Source: Vitis vinifera
Taxonomy: Eukaryota; Streptophyta; Magnoliopsida; Vitales; Vitaceae
Length of the DNA stretch: 64,000 bases
Assembly: GCF_030704535.1 (NCBI RefSeq)
Contig: NC_081823.1
Location: 2,512,501 to 2,576,500 of the forward strand
Reading direction: 5' to 3'
Made by a program: the position numbers and the translations under genes. The notes under the pieces were generated by a model that saw only the letters and a list, made by a program, of their open reading frames with translations, ran no database searches and was not told where the DNA came from. This document shows, one piece after another, positions 56,212 through 64,000 of the stretch (its first letter is position 1; each line of letters begins with the position of its first letter).

Positions 56212-58138
56212 CCTTCAGCCTTGCTAGCTTTACATCTGTTTTTCATTTTTCTAGACTTTTTTTCTCGTTTATTATTCATTTTTTTCCCTCCCAATTTTTC
56301 TAAAAGCAAACAAGGCTGAAGGAATTTATTCCTCTTGCTTTAAGCTACTTTACTTTAAATTGAAGGGATTTCATAAAAACTCAACACCAACCAAATAAAC
56401 ACTTAAAATAGTTCTTGAGAATACTACTAGCCAATTCAAATATATGTATTTAGAAGGAAGCCTATAATAATTCACATTTTCCAAGCTTTGGGAATGTGAT
56501 ATATAAAATGTGAGTCCAAACTTTATTACCGAAGTAGTTTTTTTCTTTTTTGGTTTTTTTTTTCCATAATAATTTATTGTTATCTATCAACACTTTCTCG
56601 CATCAAGAGTGAAAAATGAGAAGCCTCAATATGTGGATTGAGAGAATATTGGAATTGGGTTTGGATGCCCAAGTGGGTTTACTCGACCTAACCTAATAAA
56701 TGAGAAATGAAGAAGCTGTTTCTAAGAATTTTAAAACTATATATAAATTATCACTATTAAAACAGAGAAGAAAAAAATCTCACTTTCTTTTTTTGAAAAA
56801 CAATTTGAAAAAACATAGTTTAATTTAAAGATAGTCCTCTATTTTGAAGTTTTCTGGTTTTCTTTGTGAAAACAAAGATCAGGATATTTGTATCATAAAA
56901 ATAAAGTGGTTCACCTTTCGGATACTAAGAGTTTTTTATGGCACCAATGGAGGGCTTGAGGCTTATTTATAGAAAGTTTTGAACAAAGAATTAAATAAAA
57001 TGGTGTCTTTTGTATTTGGGCCTCTAAGATGATATAATGTTATATGGGTCAATAAAATGTCCTTATGCCTACATTTAGTTGATTTATTGTAGAAATATGT
57101 CATAAGAACTACACTTATTTCTTTGAAAAATTCCTATTTCTCCTAGTAAATTTGAAATAAGCTCAATAATGTTTGGGTCATCCTCGTTTTAGGGTCTCTA
57201 ATTCTAGCTATCAAACCAAGGTCCTCCTCATCAAGACGCATGAAGTTCAATTAGATTCTAAAGAGTCCAAATGATATTCAATAAAAGAGTGTAGGCACTA
57301 AGTTATCAAATACCTTAAAAAAAAAGGTATCGACAATATTTAATGTGATGACACCAAACTTAATAGCCTCTTTCATCGATAAAGTAAGGTTAGTGTTATG
57401 AAATTGTTGATGAAATGACCTCTCATCACCCACCACAACACATTAAAATGACTCTTGCTTACATCCACAATATTAAAAGGATACCTTTGAAACTAGTAGG
57501 AAATTTCCTTTAGCATTAAGTATTTCACAAGTGGGAATCTATTTAAAAATAGGCCTTCGTGTCGAATTATCATATTTAGAAATCAAAGCTTCATTAAAAA
57601 AATCCATACCAAGTTTAAGTAATAGAAAACACCCCTTAAGAGCTAAGCCCAAAAGGAATCTATATATCAATGTGGATGCATTTATATCATTAGTCTCCCT
57701 ATCCATATATAGGATGCATTCTCATTGATCAAGATGACAATTATCAACAAATATACTACTAAAAGTACTAATTAATTTTAATAGAAAAATTAGACATTTA
57801 TTTTTTTTTTTGATAAATAAATATTAAAAGTTGTAGGCCAAAAACCATACTGGGTCATGCCTTGGACATTTATTGTTTTGTACAATTGTGTTTAAGACAT
57901 GTAGCCACCAACTACTAAGGGGGACCAATATTATACAAAGTCCACTTGGAAATTAATATCCTGTTTGGTACTATTTTCAAAATTCAAATGCATATTATCT
58001 TGAAAAACTGTTACAAAAGAACTAGAATAGCCAACAAGATAAACTATGGACAGAGGAAAAAAAAAATCTACCATATCAAAAAAATTTGTACAAAATGGGA
58101 GATAATTGAATCCGCAACGCAAAACTTCTCATTATACT

Positions 58139-58313
58139 AATTTTCGCGTATGTCCCCCAATTCCTTCATATGCTCCTTTGCCCCACAAGTCTTGCATAAA
58201 TTTTTCGGGGGTTTCGTCTGGTTTGTCGAGAAAGAGTGTTTGAGACCACCAAATAGAACTTGAGGGGACTGTTGATGAGGAATCCTTTGACTTGGGGCTC
58301 GAGGTGGTAACTA
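58139..58313 (-). pseudogene. Orphan coding-like fragment, unknown family
   Basis: Minus strand, one frame without stops: VVTTSSPKSKDSSSTVPSSS, then IWWSQTLFLDKPDETPEKFM, QDLWGKGAYEGIGGHTRKLV and a stop. The Trp/Gly-rich, low-bias text looks like a real protein C-terminus and stands out from the AT-rich surroundings. An AG (TATACAG) precedes it, so it could be a last exon, but no companion exon was found within the next kilobase. I do not recognise the family. Most likely a relict exon or retro-fragment. Confidence 0.4.
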
Positions 58314-59730
58314 CTGTATAAATATAAATATCATAACCCTAAATCCTATACACCAACATATATAAGAGAAATAAATAAAGTAAATTCATACCTATCTATA
58401 TATGAGCAAAAGGTCATAAATTGTTCATTGACCCAATCCCTTTGCTACTATTATGCACCTAAAATTTTTTTATAATTTTTCTTCACCACATACGTCACAC
58501 TACAAGTTTTTTAGATCAGACCAAATAGAATTCAGGTCATCAAACTCTAACAAAATCCTATTTTGAAATGAAGGTGTTTTCTCATAATATATTTTAACTA
58601 TCTTCACTTGTTTTATGAGAAATATTAATAAAAAAATTATTAAAAATAAAACTTTATAGATAAAAGCTATTTTTTTGAAATATTTAGAAACAATCAACAT
58701 TTTAAGTTTTTAAATAAACTCTTATTAAAGAAAGTATTAAAAAAGTATTTTGAAAAACCGTTCTTAAAAATTAGTTTTTGAAAAGAAATGCCTAAGTCTT
58801 GCATTTAGACTTTATTTTCTTGGAAAATCGGTGATAGTTGCAACAGGGTCCATCTATAATGGATGGACAGGAGGAATTTACTTGTCTCTTTTAAGTCATT
58901 TAGAAGATTAGACCTTTCTTCCTAGATACCTCCACAACATTTAATTGTGAGGTCCACAAATTTCCCATTCAATATGAAGCACTTTCTAGGATTGAAAGAA
59001 ATGGATCGAGCCAATCCCAATCCTCAAGCATTCATACATCCCACCTAAATTTTCTTGGATTGCCTTTTTTTTTATATTTTGCACCAATATTTCTAATTTT
59101 TCTACAAATCATGTAATATATCACAAAATTGTAATATTATAGGAGAATCATTTTCATCGTTTATTACAATTTTGTCGTGATTGTTAAAATGCTTTGCCAC
59201 GTGTTCAATTACGAGTTACGATACTTTAAGTTAAAATATTTATACTATGATTGATTTCGAAAAATACTAATATATATATATATATATAGATTAAAAAAAA
59301 TTTATAGTCAATATTTTTGTTTCCCCGTTTTGTTGGGTTCGAAATTAATGCTATAGCCAACTTGAGAGTTGGTAGAGAAGGTAGAGGTGGAACGCACTGA
59401 GCCAAGAATATGCCGCAGGGCACTAGTTAGGGGCTTCAAGTATGTTGTGTCACCACTTTTCCCAACATCATTTCTTACTCAAATGAACCTTTTTATTATC
59501 AACTCCAATTTTACCTTTAAATCAATTTTTTTCTCCATTAACATGACTTATTATAATTATTTTATTTTAATAGTTTTATTTGTTTCCCGATAAACATTAA
59601 GGAAAAGAAAAAAATATGGTAAATATGAAACTAAAGTTTAATTAATTTTGGCTTTGATGATAATAAAATAAAATTTAAAATTAATGATTATATTTTGGTA
59701 TGAAGATTTTCAAAATAAAAATCATAAGAT

Positions 59731-60033
59731 TATGTTTGGTTCCAAAAGTATTAAGAAAAGAAAAAAATGTAAAAAAAAATTATTTTTTCATGTTTGGTTT
59801 CATTATAATTTTTTTTTATAAAATTAATTATAATTAAAATTAGTTAGAAATTTATATATTTTAAAAGTATTTAATCTTTATATAATGAAAAAAATTAAGT
59901 AAAATGAATTTGAAGAAATATATAAAAATAATTTATTAATTTTGAATCTATTTTTTATTTTCTTTTTTTTCACTTTCCCTCTTTATTTTCTTTCATTTAC
60001 ATTTTCCCTCAAATTTTTTGAAAACCAAACATA
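59731..60033. mobile_element. MITE, TATGTTTGGTTC family, copy 2
   Basis: Starts TATGTTTGGTTCC and ends GAAAACCAAACATA. Interior AGAAATTTATATATTTTAAA then TTTAATCTTTATATAATG matches the copy at 4154-4432 closely. Confidence 0.7.
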
Positions 60034-60356
60034 ACACAAATATAAAATCAAGTCAAAAAAAAATAATAAGAAAAACAATTATATCAATAATATAAAAATA
60101 TCAAATATAATTAAAATTAATTAAAAATTTATGTATTTTTAAATTATTTAGAGTTGTATTTTTTATTTTTTATTTTATATTATTCCCTTCCTTTTTCTTA
60201 TATATTTTATGAGAATCATACATATTTAAGTTTTTTTTTTTTTATCAATGGAATATTTTAAAATAATAGGTGTTACATCCAAGCTAGACCGACTTTGATT
60301 AATGTAAGAGTTTTTTTATTAATTTTTCTCAATTATATTGTCAATGTCAGAAAGAG

Positions 60357-60553
60357 ACGTACGCATGACTCAAACAAAAAAGGCCACGTAATCCACACGG
60401 CAGTCCCCGAAAGTAGTATGAAAATCCCCTATTTTTCCACGTAGAAAGTCCACGTCACACATAGGACACGACAATAAATGGTACGTGTCTCGCGTCGGCG
60501 TATACTTGCATGCAAGCGCTCTGACTAGTCAAGTTTGTAGGGTGCCTCACGTG
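60357..60553. promoter_or_regulatory. Cluster of ACGT-core sites
   Basis: Six ACGT cores within about 195 bp: GACGTAC (60357), GCCACGTAAT (60386), TCCACGTAG (60439), TCCACGTCAC (60452), GTACGTGTC (60483) and CTCACGTGGT (60549). The island is GC-richer than its flanks. It lies 1.7-1.9 kb upstream of the RALF gene, so it may be a distal control region or an old promoter. Confidence 0.4.
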
Positions 60554-61625
60554 GTAGCATCATACCCGTTGGATGCGAATTATGAGAGCTATCGTTTTCA
60601 TGGAATTTGGGTTTGACTGATCGCCAATGCGGACGTGTTCAATTTTTTTGTCTTCATGTGTCGGTAGATGGATCGACATGGATGCATTTAATATTAATTT
60701 TATTTTATTTAATTAAAAGGATAATTTCTAATTTCCATCTTTAATCTAAAATTTAAAAAGTATTAACACATTAATTTTATTGTTAAAATATTTATATTCT
60801 ATGTAAATATATGATACCTTATCAAGAATAAGCGTTACGTTTGAGTTTCATTCAAAAAATAATTGACTTGTTAAAAATTATATTTTGGGAATTTATTTTA
60901 AAAATGTTATTAAAAATAATCCTTATATTTTGTTTTCAAATATGAAAATATTATCGATTAACTCTATTTTCATAAAAGGTGTAAATAAGATCAATTCATT
61001 TTGTTTTTGAGTAAAAAAATAAATCCAATCAATATAATCGATTTTGTATGCCATAAAAAGCAAGTAAAAAACCAAATCAAACTTTTTGAGGGTGATTTGG
61101 TTCGATTTTCATGGATTGGTTTCAATCTAACATAATGATTTTTTAATTTTCAACCTAATTGTAGATTCGTGTTTGTTTGGAACTTAAAACCTATTAATTT
61201 GATTTTATATTAAGCTCTAAGTTTAATTTGTTTTTAAAATTAAATAAAATCAACTTAAATTTGATATTAAAAATATATTAAAATAAATCTAGAATTAATT
61301 TAACCATACTATAAAACAATAAATTACTATAATAAAATCTAATATATATATAACTTATCATATTAAATAATTAGATATAATTTAAAAATTGATTTTGTTC
61401 AATTTTATCGATTATGAAACAAGAAAATTTTCAAAATTATCAAATTGAATCAACTTTTTTTTTTATTATTGAAAATCGAACCAATATGAATAATTTTGAT
61501 TGATTTGATTGATTTATTGATGATTTTTTTTTTCTTTTTTACACCCCTAACTTTCACCATGAATATAATTAGAAATTTCTAATGTGAAGATGTAAATCTT
61601 TTATAACAATAGATATTAGGTTTCT

Positions 61626-61897
61626 TATGTTTAGTTCTCAAAAAGTATCAAGAAAAAAAAATATATTAATTAAAATTATGAAAAGAAAGAGTTAAATATA
61701 ATTAAAATTATTAACAATTTTATATATTTTTAAATTATTTGAATAAATATGTGAAAAAACATGAAATAATCTATAAAAATGATTAATTGATTTTCAATAT
61801 ATTTTCTTATTTTTTTTCATTTTTTCTTACCTTCTATTTTTCCTCTTTATTTTCTTTTCCTTATAATTTCTCTAAACCTTTCTCGTCACCAAACATA
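61626..61897. mobile_element. MITE, TATGTTTGGTTC family, copy 3
   Basis: Starts TATGTTTAGTTCTC and ends TCGTCACCAAACATA. Interior TATATATTTTTAAATTATTTG and TTTTCTTTTCCTTATAATTT resemble the other copies. More diverged than those at 4154 and 59731. Confidence 0.6.
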
Positions 61898-62270
61898 ACC
61901 TAAAAGGAAACGCCTAAAAGTGGAGACAACCATGTAGAGAAACCCTAACCACGTATTTTTTTTATATATAAATTATATATTCAAGCAAAAAAACAAGAAC
62001 AAAGGCCACGTAGAAAAACAAGGAGGAAATAACGGCCACCCAAAATCCCATGCAGAAACTACAACACGTAATTCACGTAAAATCACACAAACAAAACAAA
62101 AGTCACAAAACACCATATTCCACCACCCCGTCTTCTCCCTCCACCACCAGCACCACCTCAACCTCCCTCTCCCTCCTTTAACAAGAGGGGCTGAGAATTA
62201 AAGCATCAACTATCTCCGTCTCTACATTTTTTTCTCATTATTTTCAGGGTTTCATTTATTTTTTCGTCGA

Positions 62271-62651
62271 ATGGCTCCTAGGGTTGGGCTGCTGCTGCTG
62301 TTTCTCCTCCTCCTGGCTTCGGCCATGGTGGAGTCCGCAGCAGCGTTGTTCAGTGAGGCCAACTGGGGCCTCACACATTTTGCAGGTGCCGATCTTGGTG
62401 GCAGGAGGGCATGCAATGGGCTTGTTGGGGACTGCATTGACCCATATGCAGAGACGATGATGGACAGTGAGGTGAGCCGACGAACGCTGGCTCAGGGAGG
62501 GAAGTTCATCAGCTATGGTGCGCTCAAGAAGAACAATGTGCCCTGCAACCGCCGTGGCAGATCCTACTACAACTGCAGGAAGGGAGGAAGGGCTAACCCT
62601 TACCAGCGTGGTTGCAGCACCATCACACATTGTGCTAGATACACCAACTGA
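62271..62651 (+). CDS. RALF: RALF (rapid alkalinization factor) peptide precursor, 126 aa
   Basis: Intronless. Signal peptide (residues 1-23, GLLLLFLLLLASAMVESA), an acidic pro-region with CNGLVGDCID, the subtilase S1P site RRTL at 70-73, then the mature peptide of about 50 residues. The mature part has FISYGAL (79-85; the YISY receptor-binding motif with Phe in the first position), the YY before the second Cys (SYYNC), four cysteines at 92, 102, 115 and 121, and NPYQRGCSTITHC. This is the RALF1/22/23/33-type class, ligand of FERONIA-family receptor kinases at the cell surface. The tail ARYTN replaces the usual basic RR end. AATAAA at 62722-62727 is a likely poly(A) signal. Confidence 0.93.
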   Translation: MAPRVGLLLLFLLLLASAMVESAAALFSEANWGLTHFAGADLGGRRACNGLVGDCIDPYAETMMDSEVSRRTLAQGGKFISYGALKKNNVPCNRRGRSYYNCRKGGRANPYQRGCSTITHCARYTN

Positions 62652-62721
62652 TAAGGGAAAAAAACTCAAGAAAGAGAGACAGATTCAGGGTTAATTCAAA
62701 GCATAATGCAACTTAGCTAAC

Positions 62722-62727
62722 AATAAA
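62722..62727 (+). terminator. Poly(A) signal of the RALF gene
   Basis: AATAAA 70 bp after the stop codon. Confidence 0.45.
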
Positions 62728-63235
62728 AGACGGTAAATGTTATCGTTCGTTTGTTTTGGTCATTCATGTTGTAAATTAGTGTATTTTTTTGCTGATCTCC
62801 TCTTCAATCTTCATTTCCCAAGGTGTTTAGTTCTGTGTTTTGAATGCAGTATTGTAATACAGTATCAGATTATTTTCTTGAAGGCATATTGTCCATTTGA
62901 TAATACCGAATGTGATTTTTTGTATAAGCTAGTTTTACCTGATATATATTGATGGCTCATTCCTCAAACAATTAACACGAAAGAATGATAGGATAAGTTC
63001 AGACTGCATATAAAAACCGAATAAAAAGTTCAGTCAAATAATATCAAATTAAGGAAAAGTCATGAGATTTAAACAAACACTCTCAGAGTTTGTCAATCAC
63101 TATGTTGAAAAACAAGAACTATTCTGAGAACAAGGTCTTTCTGCATTCCAAAGGGGAGATGAAAGTGCAGAGTACCTGAAGGACAAAATGTGGGCAATAC
63201 AGGAGGAAGATCCTGGGCAAAAGAATCAAATATGA
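62728..63235. other. Intergenic, no gene seen
   Basis: RALF 3' flank and a moderately AT-rich spacer before the candidate minus-strand exon. Confidence 0.5.
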
Positions 63236-63362
63236 TTACTCGTGAAAGAAGTGTCTGAAGATTTGGCATGGTGCAGTCCAGATATATCCTTTCTGCTGAT
63301 ACATTGTAGTTGAAACTGCCTCCACATCAAAATAACCACCATCTCCGTTTCCGGGTTTTTCC
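63236..63362 (-). other. Candidate last coding exon of a minus-strand gene running off the window
   Basis: On the minus strand, after an acceptor TGTGCTGCAG, an open frame reads EKPGNGDGGYFDVEAVSTTM, then YQQKGYIWTAPCQIFRHFFH and a stop at 63236-63238. A second possible exon edge (TTTTCTCTGTAG then CAGCTTGAAGG) lies at 63585. The family is not recognised. The rest of the window (63363-64000) shows no certain coding exon. Confidence 0.35.
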
Positions 63363-64000
63363 CTGCAGCACATAAGTCAAATGAGGTCAGGAGAATGTCT
63401 TGAAGCATTTTATGTAGTTAATGAATAAAACTCGTGTGTTTGAAATTGATAACCTGCAATGTAATACAATAATAATTATCATAAAAATTCTAGTGAACCA
63501 AAGGTCCATCATGGCAACAAAAGCAGCCAAGGACATTTTCAAGCTTTCACAGGGGACAAAAACATCAATGGTTTCCTTCAAGCTGCTACAGAGAAAACAT
63601 GACTCAGTGATTAAACCGCCTCTAAAGTAATATTTGGATTCTGCAAAGGAAACGAGAGGCCATTGGCATCATGGAAGCCCCCATACTATCTACAAGGTAA
63701 GGACTCTAGGACAACAGGAAATACTGTGATTTCACTAAATAAAGTCCAGAACCATCCAAATGAACCAATCCTGAAATCCACTTGCACAAACAAGTTCTAC
63801 AAACAAACCTTGCAAATACTGTTCCTTATTTTTCACTAAACCACCACAAATCTTATTAATTAACGAAACTCCCACTTCCACAATCTCTTTGTGAGAATTA
63901 TGTCTAAAAAACCTGGGAAACCCAAAACAAACTATGGATGATCATCCACCCCAAGAGTGAGTTTTTTGGTTGATAAAACAAGAAACCAGTCTATTCTTCA

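Larger units (their letters stand above)
55615..62270. other. Long intergenic region with repeats
   Basis: Holds a GA microsatellite (56181-56207), an orphan coding-like fragment (58139-58313), an AT run near 59270-59288, two MITEs and an ACGT-core cluster. No complete gene is supported. The segment at 57.1-57.75 kb is less AT-rich and may be transposon debris. Confidence 0.5.

Noticed and set aside
61950-62160. Minus-strand Trp-rich open frame upstream of RALF
   Set aside because: Low-complexity CCACCA-type leader/promoter sequence; no family resemblance.

Overview
The window is plant nuclear DNA, very AT-rich between genes, with short GT-AG introns and dense transposon debris. The coding sequences look like a woody eudicot, most likely grapevine (Vitis). 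That assignment rests on gene and repeat style recognised by eye, not on a database search.

Layout. 0-7.5 kb: no gene; holds a 1.75 kb Mutator-like non-autonomous element and several small inverted-repeat elements. 7.8-11.0 kb (minus): an intact phytosulfokine receptor kinase of the PSKR2 type, with a degenerate repeat array in its upstream leader region. 12-16.8 kb: AT-rich intergenic DNA. 16.9-20.5 kb (plus): a four-exon 3-hydroxyacyl/3-hydroxybutyryl-CoA dehydrogenase whose first intron holds tandem repeats, a decayed L1 LINE and a SINE-like insert. 23.1 kb: a 53-aa Cys/Lys-rich protein. 25.8-29.4 kb: a single LTR-like unit with perfect 5-bp target duplications that contains intronless, fused pieces of host ribosomal protein L11 and cytosolic ascorbate peroxidase. 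30.66-41.12 kb: a young, nearly whole Ty3/gypsy element of the Tat type, reading on the minus strand, with an antisense gene on the plus strand.

41.1-49.8 kb (plus): three tandem MATE transporter copies of the ALF5/DTX19 type. The first is a 5'-truncated pseudogene whose edge was hit by the Tat element and whose body carries two more DNA transposons; the second and third look intact and encode about 493 and 487-498 residues. 50.3-51.6 kb: a broken and an intact copy of a small secreted Cys-rich (thionin-like) peptide. 54.5-55.6 kb: an early nodulin-like (phytocyanin) arabinogalactan protein with a GPI-type tail and twin G-boxes upstream. 55.6-62.2 kb: repeat-rich intergenic DNA with one orphan coding-like fragment and a cluster of ACGT-core sites. 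62.3-62.7 kb: a RALF peptide precursor. The right edge may hold the 3' end of a minus-strand gene.

Together the host genes lean toward peptide signalling (PSK receptor, RALF, Cys-rich peptides), wall/cell-surface proteins (ENODL) and detoxification transport (MATE). They are not an operon-like unit. The most unusual object is the large solo LTR carrying a chimeric host-transcript cargo; the next is the Tat element's antisense gene and its striking enrichment for the palindrome TCCGGA.
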